Shown: positions 6,116-15,320, numbered from the stretch's first letter. The stretch: DNA of 15,457 nucleotides from Mollicutes bacterium (GCA_003552275.1 PUKL01000022.1:1-15457); one strand, 5' to 3'. Numbers and translations: made by a program. The notes: generated by a model not told the origin, from the letters alone.

Positions 6116-6529
6116 TTAAGCACCTCCATTGATTGCCAGAAAACCCAAGACCAAGCCGACAATCCCCGTCACCAGGGCGGTCAAACCAATCTTAAAGTAG
6201 CCATAGATGGTCTGTGCCGGTTTGTTCTCCAAGGTTATGATGCGTTCATTCTGTCCTTCATATAGGCTGATAACACTGCCCACTTGCTTTACTACCCCGT
6301 CCACTGAAACAGATAATCGGATCACCGCCTCGGTATGCTTTTCAACCACTTCAATACGTCTGTCGGCGGATTTTACCGCACTGTCCAAGGCTGTAATCTT
6401 GCTGTGTATGTCCTGTTGATCCTTGTTGCTGTTGGATGTATCCTGTTTCGTATCCTGATTCATGGTCTTTATCTCCTCATTGATACGCTTAAATTCCTGT
6501 TTACACATTTCTTGCTGTGGGTGTGCCAA
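6116..6529 (-). CDS. XhlA-like lysis-associated protein, coiled coil plus C-terminal membrane helix
   Basis: The 137-aa protein is a polar, mostly helical chain. It has a Gln/Asp/Asn/Lys-rich segment (residues 20-45), a heptad-like coiled coil (about 45-105), the sequence ENKPAQTIYGYFKIG and one membrane helix (about 114-133). This layout, particularly the KPA segment before the terminal helix, resembles the XhlA family, which in Bacillus PBSX-like prophages is encoded with the holin XhlB and acts in membrane disruption during lysis. The start is a TTG at 6527-6529 supported by AGAGGTGG; the internal ATG at residue 8 is the alternative. It follows the giant virion gene by 18 bases and abuts the holin gene. 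Confidence 0.7.
   Translation of the reverse strand: MAHPQQEMCKQEFKRINEEIKTMNQDTKQDTSNSNKDQQDIHSKITALDSAVKSADRRIEVVEKHTEAVIRLSVSVDGVVKQVGSVISLYEGQNERIITLENKPAQTIYGYFKIGLTALVTGIVGLVLGFLAINGGA
6121..6127 (-). promoter_or_regulatory. Shine-Dalgarno site for the GTG start of the holin
   Basis: GGAGGTG on the minus strand lies five bases before the GTG at 6113-6115. It is encoded within the final Gly-Gly-Ala codons of the XhlA-like gene, linking translation of the two. Confidence 0.7.
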
Positions 6530-6533
6530 AATA

Positions 6534-6541
6534 CCACCTCT
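6534..6541 (-). promoter_or_regulatory. Shine-Dalgarno site for the TTG start at 6529
   Basis: On the minus strand AGAGGTGG lies four bases before TTG, supporting this unusual start for the XhlA-like gene. No comparable site precedes the internal ATG seven codons later. Confidence 0.6.
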
Positions 6542-6547
6542 TTATCC

Positions 6548-9500
6548 TTATTTACCATGAAGCCGAATGCCTTTTCTTTTTGCTTGGCGTTCTGCCCGGT
6601 TGTATTCCACCAAACGGTTGTAATGTGGTTCAAACCTGTAGGCGGTGGTGGCATATCCCCGTTCCAATAACTCTCGGTTATAATCCACACCCTCCCCGGG
6701 CAATTCTACATACCCAAGTGTCCTGCCATACATGTCCACATTATTCCCATCAAATATGATACGAACATCCTTGTCAAAAAGAAATTCATCTGCAAACTCT
6801 GTTGCTTCTTCGGCATAGGGCTCTTCTGTGTCCAATTCCGGTGTATCCACCAACAGCGGGCGAATACGCTGAATTTCCCCACCCACATCAATATCGAACG
6901 TGTCACCATCTACAATATTTGTTACTCTTCCAACCGAATATTCTCCATGGTTCTCCTTTCGTACACCAACGTTGTCAAACAATCCCCACACAAACCGTAC
7001 CGGTGCTCTTGACTCCTCATGGGCTTCCCGTTCCAACTCCACTGCCTGTTTATGGTATGCCCATGCAGTTTCATTATCCGGTGGGATGTATTTCGATTGA
7101 TCTGATTCGGACAATTCATTGAAGGTGGTTTGGCTGATGGGTCTGAGTGCCCCATCATACATACCGGCTGGTGTAGGCTTGGTTCCATCCACAAATCGTG
7201 TTACACCACTCATGGCTCGGGACATCTTCCCTGCAAAGCTACGGGTAGGTGCATGGATCTTTTGTTTTTTTCTATACTCCCATGTTCTTTCATTCATCAT
7301 ATCAAAATATTCCTGGTTTGTCATATCTGACAATTCTTCCAATTTCATTGCCCGATACATGTTGTAATCATAGGAAAGGAATCGTATGCCGGTTGCGTTA
7401 TTCCAAGCATGTAATAACCTGTCCCCTCCTTCTTTTTGCACCATGCCCTTTGCCAAATTATAGGGCGTTAATTGACGGAGGGTGTGGTCAATTCTCTTGG
7501 CTACGGCATTGTCCTCCTCCCCTACAATCTCCGAATCAAAGAAGACATTCTTATTGAAGGCATGTTCAATGGGTTGTGTGATGAGGGGGTTTAGCTTGCT
7601 GAACATGTTCTTTAAGGACTGCTTGGGTCTAAAGACGTTGGGTAGGTTGCTGATGTCCATAAAGGGTAGGTTGGGATTCCATAGAACCTTCTCCTCACGA
7701 CCCTGGGCGTTGTTGACGGTAAAAGGGGTTTGTACCCAATCCTGGGCAAATTCATTGACGAACCCATTGTCCATCAAATCATCCTCATTATTCATCCCCT
7801 CCACCCCTCGGTAAATCTTGGATACCATTTGGTAGATGCCGGGTTTTTCCAACATCATTTCCATTTGCAAAGGGGTGTTCTTTCGCATCCAGGTATAAAA
7901 GGGCATGATCCGTTTCATGGTACTTTGTTCAAAGAAGGTCAAGTCCCCATAATCAAAGAGAAACTTTTGGGAGGATTCCGCCGCCTCATGGACATTCGCT
8001 CCCTTTTTCATTTTTGATACGAAGTGTAGGAATCTGTCCTGATCCTCTACGACCTTACCGACACTTGCCCCCTTCCTATAGGGGATAAAGTTGTCCGCAT
8101 CCAATGGATTCAGCTTGGCTTTTAACCCCAGCTTGTTGGCTACCCCTCCTCCGGCACTTCCATCAAAGGAGAACCAACCACCACTGGTAACCCCCACATC
8201 ATCTGCCATATCCCAGGCTTCCGTCCAGGACATATACCCCTTTGACCCGTCCGGTCTTACAATATCAAAACCACCGGCGACCTTACCCTTGTTTCGTACC
8301 ACTTCCAAGGTCTTCTTTTGCATGGTAAAGTCTGTGGCATCCCCACCTAGTTCCAGCATGTTCCGAAAGGTGTTGCCGAATTTGTTCTTGGCATGAAAAT
8401 TGGGTAAGACCGTGGTTTGGTTTAGTTTTATCAATTTGGTCATCTTATCCCACAAGCCCAACATGGCACTATTGTCCCGCTGTATTTGCAGTTTACGGGA
8501 GTTGTTAAAACGATCCGTCAATCCCTGGGGAACAGAGCGTAGGGTGTCGTTTTTCAGGTTGTCCAGGGTGTCGATTTTGTTGATGTACCCTTGGTATCGG
8601 TTGTAATCAAAACGATCCATCCTGGGTACGTACTCATCGAGTATCTTATGCAGTTCCACACTGTCCGCATCAGCGATTCGTTTGGATAGGGATTCGGCAT
8701 TGACTCCACCGTCCAAATCCAATATAAACTTGGTCATCCCCTTTTTCTTTGGTCTTCGTATCAATTCTCCGGTAGCCGTATCCGTTACTTCCACAAACCC
8801 ATCTTTCCCGGCTTTGATGTGATCCAGTCTACGGGCTTTTAAGTTGCTGATGGATTCATGGATGGTGCGGGCTTGCTTGTCATTGAATTCCAAGAAGGGC
8901 ATGGATAAATCATCCAAATAGCCTACGGTATCGGTATTGTTCATAAATGTCTGCATGGTTTCCTCAATCATATCCCGCTTTATTGATTCGGGAAAGGTGC
9001 TTTTGGTAAAGGCTTGAACCCTTCGTTCCATCAGCTTTTTAAATTCTAACTGGTATCGGTCTTCAGTAAAGAAGTTGCCGGTTGCCCCTTGATACCTATG
9101 ACTCTTTTCATTGACGATCCGCTGTAAGTCTTCAATAACCCCGTATTCCTTTGTAATCTTGTCAAAGGGGTCATACCGCTTATATTTGTGGTTATGGATG
9201 AATCCATCCACCGCATCGTCTATGACCATCTGACGGTCTATTTTGGCGTAATTAGAGGTATCCTGACGGTAGCGACCGATGTTGGCGGTGGTCATGGTGT
9301 TGATGCGACCCACCTCCCAGGGTTCATACTTAACCCCGAACATGTCGGTGATCTCATTCATATATTGGTGGTCATACATCAAGTCCACATGCTTCTTCGC
9401 CCTTGCATTAAAGAGTTCCTGAAGGTTGTCGGAGAACACATTCTTCCCCTTTAATTCCGGGAAGGTTTTGGCAAAGTGCTCATTGATTTCTCGAAGGGAG

Positions 9501-12500
9501 GGGTTTTCTTTTAAGACATTCCCTGCTTCATTATAGAGGGCTTTGATTTGCCGGCTCTTGCCATGGGGGTTGAATTCCTTGCCGAAGCCGAAGGTATCGC
9601 CAAAGCCCTTTACCCGTTTAACCCCCTCCGCATCCAATTTGGCATTAAAGAACTGATGTCCCTCTTCGGTAACCACACGGGGAAGGTAGGATTGTACCAT
9701 GTGTTCGAATTGTCCACTGGTCAGCTTCCCAATACGAACCTCATCCATTCCCATCTGTTGCAAATCCTTCCGCATCATATTAACCAGTTCCCTGGTTCGA
9801 TCCGCCATGGGGACATCTTCCTTCATTACGTACTCAATGGTTTCGTATTTGGCAAGAAGCTGTTGTTTTTCCCCATGGGTAATGACCCGGTTGTCTGTAT
9901 CCATGACAAATTCCGACAGCAAACGATCATCATCCAGTATTTTTTCCAATTTCTCATATTTCTTAATTGCAATTTCCGACTGTTTGGTATCCTTATGCAG
10001 GCTTGCCCGGGTTTCCGCTCCCAAGTTCTCCAAATCATCCATGTTTCGTTTGGATGCCTGCAAACGTTTGTTGATCTTGGATATTTTCTCCTGGGCTTCC
10101 CTGGAATCCTGAAGCCGTTGGGAAAGTTTGCCGGTTTCCCCTTGCAGTTCGGTGATTTTTGCCTTGTTTTTTGCCATATCCGGCTCCATCATTTTGATGC
10201 GGTTCTTCAATCCCTTTATTTCCCGCTGAATACCGGCACTGTTGGCTTCCTCACTAAGGGCATAGACCTCATCAATCTGTGTCCGTGTACGGTTGATCTG
10301 TTCTAGGGTGTCTTCTTTCATTTTGCTGACCTTTTTTATCTGCTCCGAAACATTGGGGCTTATTTTCTTTGCCTTATCCGCTCTCTTTTTCAAGGCTTCA
10401 ACGGCATTTTCCTTAACGGTTTTAACTCCCTTGATTTTCTTAGCGGTAGTCATTGACCCCTTACCGGATTTGATGGTCTTTTTTTGTAGACCGGACAAGA
10501 CATCATCAATGGCTCCATCCAATAGACGGGCGTACTGATCGTTGGTTAAATTCTCCACATCAATCATCTTGCCAAAGTTGCCCTCTTTGACCTTTTTAAC
10601 AAAAGCATCATAGGCTTCCTCTAAAAAGAAGACATCACGTTCCGTTAAACTGTCGGGGGAAGCATAGTTAGGGGTTTTCTTTACCATGGCATCATACAAA
10701 TCCGTGGTAAACTCCGCTTTCTTCTCATCCAGGATGACTTCTACTTCCCTTCTATACAAATCATCCACCGTATTAACTTCCGCACCGTGTTTTTTTAAGT
10801 GTTCATAGTTTAGCTGTTCTTTTAGTGCCTTGTCGTACTGGTCAATGGTGGCATCAATGTTTTCCCTTGCCTTGTTCAATGCCTTGTGCTTTTCTTTTTT
10901 TGCATCCACCACTTTTCTTTGATACCCTGCCGGCTTACTACTTTCCAGCTTTGCAATCTCCGCATCAAAATGTTTGCCTATTTTTGGGCGTTCCTTAAAG
11001 GCTTCGTCAATATTATCTTTATATGGCTTTATTTTATTTAACGACCCCTTATCTAAATTCCTTTCCATATTTTTAAATCGCACTTTCTTTTCATTGTACA
11101 AGGCATTCCAATCATCGGGCTTTAACGCCCCGTTACTCTTTGCCTTCATTCGGAGTAAATGCTCTTCGGCTTGACTGGGGTTGACCAAATCAGCATCCTG
11201 TGGGGGGATGGATTTGCTGTCCACTTTTCTTGATTTGAGCTTTTGGTGACCATCGGTTGTGCCGGAGAACCCACGCTTTCGGTCAAGGACATCAGAGAGT
11301 TCATCCATCAGTCTTTCATCCTGAAAGTCCCGCATCAAACGAGTTCGTTCCGCCGGGTCTAATTTCTTTAAGGAGTTTACCATGTACTGTCGTTTGGTGT
11401 AAATATCCTCTAGTTTGTTAAACCGTTGTATTTCCAGCTTTGTTAAGGTAGGATCACCATTCTTCACCCGGATTCCCAATTCCTTCATATCATCCACAAT
11501 GTTGCCTTTAAATGATTTGTACTCAAACTGCTTGGCAACAAAGCTGTACATTTCCTCGGTATCCTTTCGCATCAGGTGTTTGTTTTGGTCAATATACACC
11601 CTCACATCCTCCGGACTGCCGTTTTTCACCTTCTTAATCAGATCATCCCATGCCTTGCCGGTAATGTTTTCCGACAACATGTTCTTATCTCCAAAGGCAT
11701 ACTCCCCAATATCCCCAACAACCTCTATTTTTGATGTGGCTACACCGGATAATTTCATGGAGCTGTCCGCTACTATTTGATTCGGAACATTGACGTAATG
11801 TGTCCCATCAAACAATGTGCCCCTTTCCCATCCAGTAAGCTCAGAGAGCTTTACAGCGGTGTCTTTCCGTGCATAGGTAATATAGTGTTCCCCATTATGC
11901 AACTCTCCCTTATGCACCTGCTGGGGGCTTAGTTTCCGCTGTATGGCATTCTTACGGTTTATGTGCAGGGTCGTACCCTCGGGGGTGAATAAGTCCACTT
12001 GTTTGGAGAAGTTGCTCTTTTTTAACTCCATCTTTAACTTGCCTATGTTGTAATCATCTACACTCCTTGCCTTATCTACGATGCTGGTTTGTTGCAGTTT
12101 GATGGGGGCTTCCAACTCCGCAATTTTCTTATCAAGATTCTTTACTCCAATCTCAAACCTTCTGATCCCATCTTCCATCCCCCGTACCTTCTTGGCTTCC
12201 GCTGGGGTAAGTAGGTGTTCTGATTTTTCCAGCAGTTCAAGATTTTCAATGCTTTTGTTGTAGTTGTTGAGGTGGTTGTTTTGGTGTTGAAAGCTGGATT
12301 TGATCTTTGATACATCCCGTTGCTTTGTATAAATCTGATCGTGTAAGGCTTTTATCTCCTGTCGTTTTAAAGGCTTGCCACTGGCTATTAGGCTGTCCAT
12401 CTGTCCCCGAAGATTGGCAACCTCCTCACTGCCACGTGCCAATTCCTCAGCAATCCCATCCAAATTACTGGTATGTCCTGCAATCCTGTCCCGGAGTTTG

Positions 12501-13642
12501 GTGGCTTGCTTTTTGGATATTTTATGTCGATTGTGTACCCGGTCTACATATCGTCCCGCTTCATCAATATCCCGAACCGCCAGCATATTCTTCATCTTAT
12601 TCCATACGGAGGGGTCTTCCAGGGCATCAAAGATTTCCCTGGTTGTTGCTTCGTCAAAATCCAACGCATCCCCCCGCTTTTTAAAAATCGCAAAGGTTTC
12701 CCTGGACTGCATCTTAAGCATATCCTTTCGAATCTTGGGAGCGATGACTTGTAGCAGGGCTTCGGGAGATTCCTTGGATGCTTGATAGGCGAGTTTTTGG
12801 GTAGAGAATAAATCCCCCATCTTTGATCCGAAGAAGGTATCTCGTATCACTCGGTAAACCGGGGCAAAGGTATTGTCCCCAATTCTCCCCATCGTTTCCG
12901 CAGACACCAGTTCAATACCTTTTGATGCGTGTTTGCCGAAAATCTTCTTGCCAAAAGGAGCTCCTTCAAATGCCAATCTTAGTGGAGTGCTTTGCTTGGC
13001 AAAACCCGCCTTGGCGTTCATTGTCCGTGCCAATACCTCCGAAGCATTGCCCATCTCTTTTACTGTTAGCTTGATGCCCTTGCCGCTAAAGAAACCTCTT
13101 GCAATGGGGAGGGCATCGGATGCCCCCATGGCTCTTGTCATGTTATGAGTTACCTTGGCAGTGGCTTTTCCACTCCCCTTCATTAAAGCAATGGCTCCAC
13201 CGGTTAAATAGGTCGCCGGATCAAGAAAAATATCCCCCAGCAACCCTACGGCTCCTCTTACAACCTTTCCTTTGGTTGTTTCCGGTTGCCACCCCATATC
13301 ATCCATTACCCGGCTGTAGGTATGTCGGTATTCCTCCTTGCCGGTGAATCCTGCTGAAATTCCCTCTGCCATACCAACCAAGGGGTTTACATCTTTGTTG
13401 ACAATCCCCTTGGCAAAGCCCGCTGAAGCATACGTACCGGTAGAGAGGAGGTCGATTGCCACCATAAAGGCTGACCTACCCCGCTCCGGCTGTTGCTTAT
13501 ACCGGCGGTTGTTTATCCCCTCAAAATGACCGGATAAGGATTGGTTGAGTCGATCTTTGGATTCCTTGGTTCTCTCTTCTATGGAGGGCTGGTTAAACAG
13601 CTTCACCCCCTGCCGTGCCTGTCCTATATTAGAAAAAGGCAT
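6548..13642 (-). CDS. Giant virion-type protein, 2,364 aa, with C-terminal thermonuclease (SNase) domain
   Basis: This gene fills almost half the window. Visible parts: a Gly/Ala-rich, hydrophobic N-terminal region with FLDPATYL (139-146); long coiled coils at about 375-525, 930-1000 and 1097-1237; an internal segment with SYLPRVV; a region at about 1896-1941 containing DYGDLTFFE and MPFYTWMRKN (P1914-W1918) that resembles large polyvalent/internal virion proteins of phages; and at 2234-2364 a staphylococcal-nuclease fold. That domain keeps VDGDTF (D2245, D2247), R2261, D2266 and E2269 (RPLLVDTPE) and R2307 (MYGRTL), corresponding to D21, R35, D40, E43 and R87 of the S. aureus enzyme. The whole protein has no cysteine. 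The ATG at 13642 follows GGCGGTGAT, and the gene is 22 bases downstream of the 551-aa gene. I infer a packaged, probably ejected protein; the nuclease call is firm, the virion role is inferred. Confidence 0.8.
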   Translation of the reverse strand: MPFSNIGQARQGVKLFNQPSIEERTKESKDRLNQSLSGHFEGINNRRYKQQPERGRSAFMVAIDLLSTGTYASAGFAKGIVNKDVNPLVGMAEGISAGFTGKEEYRHTYSRVMDDMGWQPETTKGKVVRGAVGLLGDIFLDPATYLTGGAIALMKGSGKATAKVTHNMTRAMGASDALPIARGFFSGKGIKLTVKEMGNASEVLARTMNAKAGFAKQSTPLRLAFEGAPFGKKIFGKHASKGIELVSAETMGRIGDNTFAPVYRVIRDTFFGSKMGDLFSTQKLAYQASKESPEALLQVIAPKIRKDMLKMQSRETFAIFKKRGDALDFDEATTREIFDALEDPSVWNKMKNMLAVRDIDEAGRYVDRVHNRHKISKKQATKLRDRIAGHTSNLDGIAEELARGSEEVANLRGQMDSLIASGKPLKRQEIKALHDQIYTKQRDVSKIKSSFQHQNNHLNNYNKSIENLELLEKSEHLLTPAEAKKVRGMEDGIRRFEIGVKNLDKKIAELEAPIKLQQTSIVDKARSVDDYNIGKLKMELKKSNFSKQVDLFTPEGTTLHINRKNAIQRKLSPQQVHKGELHNGEHYITYARKDTAVKLSELTGWERGTLFDGTHYVNVPNQIVADSSMKLSGVATSKIEVVGDIGEYAFGDKNMLSENITGKAWDDLIKKVKNGSPEDVRVYIDQNKHLMRKDTEEMYSFVAKQFEYKSFKGNIVDDMKELGIRVKNGDPTLTKLEIQRFNKLEDIYTKRQYMVNSLKKLDPAERTRLMRDFQDERLMDELSDVLDRKRGFSGTTDGHQKLKSRKVDSKSIPPQDADLVNPSQAEEHLLRMKAKSNGALKPDDWNALYNEKKVRFKNMERNLDKGSLNKIKPYKDNIDEAFKERPKIGKHFDAEIAKLESSKPAGYQRKVVDAKKEKHKALNKARENIDATIDQYDKALKEQLNYEHLKKHGAEVNTVDDLYRREVEVILDEKKAEFTTDLYDAMVKKTPNYASPDSLTERDVFFLEEAYDAFVKKVKEGNFGKMIDVENLTNDQYARLLDGAIDDVLSGLQKKTIKSGKGSMTTAKKIKGVKTVKENAVEALKKRADKAKKISPNVSEQIKKVSKMKEDTLEQINRTRTQIDEVYALSEEANSAGIQREIKGLKNRIKMMEPDMAKNKAKITELQGETGKLSQRLQDSREAQEKISKINKRLQASKRNMDDLENLGAETRASLHKDTKQSEIAIKKYEKLEKILDDDRLLSEFVMDTDNRVITHGEKQQLLAKYETIEYVMKEDVPMADRTRELVNMMRKDLQQMGMDEVRIGKLTSGQFEHMVQSYLPRVVTEEGHQFFNAKLDAEGVKRVKGFGDTFGFGKEFNPHGKSRQIKALYNEAGNVLKENPSLREINEHFAKTFPELKGKNVFSDNLQELFNARAKKHVDLMYDHQYMNEITDMFGVKYEPWEVGRINTMTTANIGRYRQDTSNYAKIDRQMVIDDAVDGFIHNHKYKRYDPFDKITKEYGVIEDLQRIVNEKSHRYQGATGNFFTEDRYQLEFKKLMERRVQAFTKSTFPESIKRDMIEETMQTFMNNTDTVGYLDDLSMPFLEFNDKQARTIHESISNLKARRLDHIKAGKDGFVEVTDTATGELIRRPKKKGMTKFILDLDGGVNAESLSKRIADADSVELHKILDEYVPRMDRFDYNRYQGYINKIDTLDNLKNDTLRSVPQGLTDRFNNSRKLQIQRDNSAMLGLWDKMTKLIKLNQTTVLPNFHAKNKFGNTFRNMLELGGDATDFTMQKKTLEVVRNKGKVAGGFDIVRPDGSKGYMSWTEAWDMADDVGVTSGGWFSFDGSAGGGVANKLGLKAKLNPLDADNFIPYRKGASVGKVVEDQDRFLHFVSKMKKGANVHEAAESSQKFLFDYGDLTFFEQSTMKRIMPFYTWMRKNTPLQMEMMLEKPGIYQMVSKIYRGVEGMNNEDDLMDNGFVNEFAQDWVQTPFTVNNAQGREEKVLWNPNLPFMDISNLPNVFRPKQSLKNMFSKLNPLITQPIEHAFNKNVFFDSEIVGEEDNAVAKRIDHTLRQLTPYNLAKGMVQKEGGDRLLHAWNNATGIRFLSYDYNMYRAMKLEELSDMTNQEYFDMMNERTWEYRKKQKIHAPTRSFAGKMSRAMSGVTRFVDGTKPTPAGMYDGALRPISQTTFNELSESDQSKYIPPDNETAWAYHKQAVELEREAHEESRAPVRFVWGLFDNVGVRKENHGEYSVGRVTNIVDGDTFDIDVGGEIQRIRPLLVDTPELDTEEPYAEEATEFADEFLFDKDVRIIFDGNNVDMYGRTLGYVELPGEGVDYNRELLERGYATTAYRFEPHYNRLVEYNRAERQAKRKGIRLHGK

Positions 13643-13664
13643 TTAATCACCGCCTGTATATTAT

Positions 13665-15320
13665 TTAGTCAAGCAAATTGTATTTATTAATCATACCGTC
13701 CCGATAATGATCGTTGGTGACCAAGCCACGATAATTTTTCATATCCGATTCGAACTGTCCATTGTTGGCATTCACACCGATATTGCCGATGCTGTTGTTG
13801 CCGTAGGTCTGCCCGCCACTGCCCACATTGTATTTTTTATCTGATGGATCAGGTGGGTTTATGCCCTCTGCGGAAGCGGAATTTATGATGCTGTCGTAGG
13901 AATTGGTAGTGGTTATCTCTTTAAGGTAATTGGTAATCCCCACTTCACCCTTCATTTCCAGCTCCGCCTTCATCCCTGCAAGGTCACGATCATATGCACC
14001 CTGAATGGCTCTGTATTCCGGTGTACCCTTGGTGACTCCTCTTAAATCCCGTTGCAATTGCAGATCATATTTTTTCTGTTCCGCCTGAAATTCCTTTTGG
14101 AAGCCTACTTCCATTTGATGCAGGGCTCCTGCGGTTCTTGCCTGAATATTCCTTCGCTCCTGTGCACCGGATGCTCCAACCACTGCAATCTGACCAGCGA
14201 TTTGTTGAGAGTTCAATTTCGTATCAAAGCTAAACTGCAAATTCATCTGTCCGATGGTATGTTCATTGTGTACATCCATTCGTTCCAGTTCCAACAACTG
14301 ACCATGATTCATTCGACCAATGTCCAATTTGTATTCCTCTGCCATGGTTTCCAGGCGAAGTCCCTGTTCATGGGTCATCAACCCTCGTTGTATCTCCCCC
14401 TGAAGTACCATTCGGTTCTGCTCCATAACATCCTGGAATGCCATTTGTCCCTTGGTCAATTCATCCTGGTAACCCATCTGACCCTGGGTGATTTCATCCT
14501 GATAGCCCATTTGACCTCGGGTAATTCCATCCCCATGATCCATCTGTCCCCTTGTGTGCTGATCGTTCAGGTTCATATTATCCTGGGTGTACCCCTGCTG
14601 TCGTTCCGCTTGGAAGTTGTCTGATTGGAATTGTCCCATTTGTTGTGAGTACTGTGCATTTGCCTGGGAGGTAGCTTGTGCAACACTATGATCCCGCATC
14701 GAAGTTGCCGAAGTAATATTATTCAATTTAATATTCCTAATGCCATCCAGTCGGGTTTTTACATCCGCAATCCGCTGTTGTTTTACCTGTCGATTCTCAT
14801 TATTCATAGAAGAGGCACGGGACTGATCCCCCTGTTGCAACCCCATCATCTGCTGGGAGTTTTGTATGCCCATCTGATTGCCGTAGAGGTTGGTGAACTC
14901 GGTATTCTTATAGTGATCCTGTTCAATCTCCCCTTTGTTCTTTTCAAAGTCCCTTTTGGCTTCCGCCATGGACAATTCCCCATCGGTTACTGCCTGCTCA
15001 TAGGCATTACGAAGATCGTTAACCTCCCGCTCCAACATGGCATCGTACTCAGCCTTGGCTTGGTTGATATTCTCATCCCGCATATTGCCGAAGGATTCAC
15101 CTACCTGAAATTCCCCCCTGCTCATTCCTGACCGTTTGGCTTGATCTTGCCGACCTAGGGATTCTTGTCGAGCCGTATGGGCTTGTTTGTCTTCTAAACT
15201 TCCACCCGTACCAGTAGGAGGGGCAGAGGTATTGGTCATTGTCCTTGTGTTCATACTCGGTTGTTTGATCGTAGCCTTTGTCTGATTCTCGTGGAGTTCT
15301 CCACTTACTTGATTCGGCAT
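13665..15320 (-). CDS. Gln/Met-rich protein, 551 aa, with eleven 11-residue repeats; putative virion protein
   Basis: I do not recognise a named family. The N-terminal ~80 residues are polar and probably disordered (Thr, Ser, Gln, Pro). Residues about 83-135 are a charged coiled coil. Residues 245-365 are eleven back-to-back 11-residue repeats with Met at position 5 of each; four of them (256-299) read close to TRGQMGYQDEI. Residues about 385-470 are again charged helix, and the C-terminus is Gly/Asn-rich (about 485-525). There is no cysteine and I see no tryptophan. The ATG directly follows the stop of the upstream gene (TAAATG) and has AAGGTGGTG before it. Location just before the giant nuclease gene, and the shared lack of cysteine, suggest a structural or ejected partner. 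Confidence 0.72.
   Translation of the reverse strand: MPNQVSGELHENQTKATIKQPSMNTRTMTNTSAPPTGTGGSLEDKQAHTARQESLGRQDQAKRSGMSRGEFQVGESFGNMRDENINQAKAEYDAMLEREVNDLRNAYEQAVTDGELSMAEAKRDFEKNKGEIEQDHYKNTEFTNLYGNQMGIQNSQQMMGLQQGDQSRASSMNNENRQVKQQRIADVKTRLDGIRNIKLNNITSATSMRDHSVAQATSQANAQYSQQMGQFQSDNFQAERQQGYTQDNMNLNDQHTRGQMDHGDGITRGQMGYQDEITQGQMGYQDELTKGQMAFQDVMEQNRMVLQGEIQRGLMTHEQGLRLETMAEEYKLDIGRMNHGQLLELERMDVHNEHTIGQMNLQFSFDTKLNSQQIAGQIAVVGASGAQERRNIQARTAGALHQMEVGFQKEFQAEQKKYDLQLQRDLRGVTKGTPEYRAIQGAYDRDLAGMKAELEMKGEVGITNYLKEITTTNSYDSIINSASAEGINPPDPSDKKYNVGSGGQTYGNNSIGNIGVNANNGQFESDMKNYRGLVTNDHYRDGMINKYNLLD
14226..14588 (-). repeat. Eleven tandem 11-residue (33-bp) coding repeats
   Basis: The repeats encode residues 245-365 of the 551-aa protein. 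Methionine recurs at residues 249, 260, 271, 282, 293, 304, 315, 326, 337, 348 and 359 without a break. The four units at 14424-14555 are the most alike (TRGQM.., TRGQM.., TQGQM.., TKGQM..) and still show DNA-level similarity, suggesting recent expansion by 33-bp duplications; outer units have diverged. No spacer structure is present, so it is not a CRISPR array. Confidence 0.85.

Noticed and set aside
9548..10306. Plus-strand open frame of 252 codons
   Set aside because: It lies antisense to a coiled-coil part of the giant gene, has no ribosome binding site or recognisable domain, and its Phe/Leu/His-rich composition is the usual mirror of Lys/Glu-rich helices.
6548..13642. N4-type virion RNA polymerase
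   Set aside because: The size and lack of cysteine are reminiscent, but I see no single-subunit RNA polymerase motifs in the translation, and the C-terminus is a nuclease.
14424..14555. Possible CRISPR array from the 33-bp periodic similarity
   Set aside because: Units are adjacent without spacers, keep one reading frame and vary as protein repeats do.
14052..14624. Plus-strand open frame of 190 codons, apparently hydrophobic and repetitive
   Set aside because: It is antisense to the 11-residue repeats; the repeat look is inherited from the real gene on the other strand. The same holds for 14676-15131.
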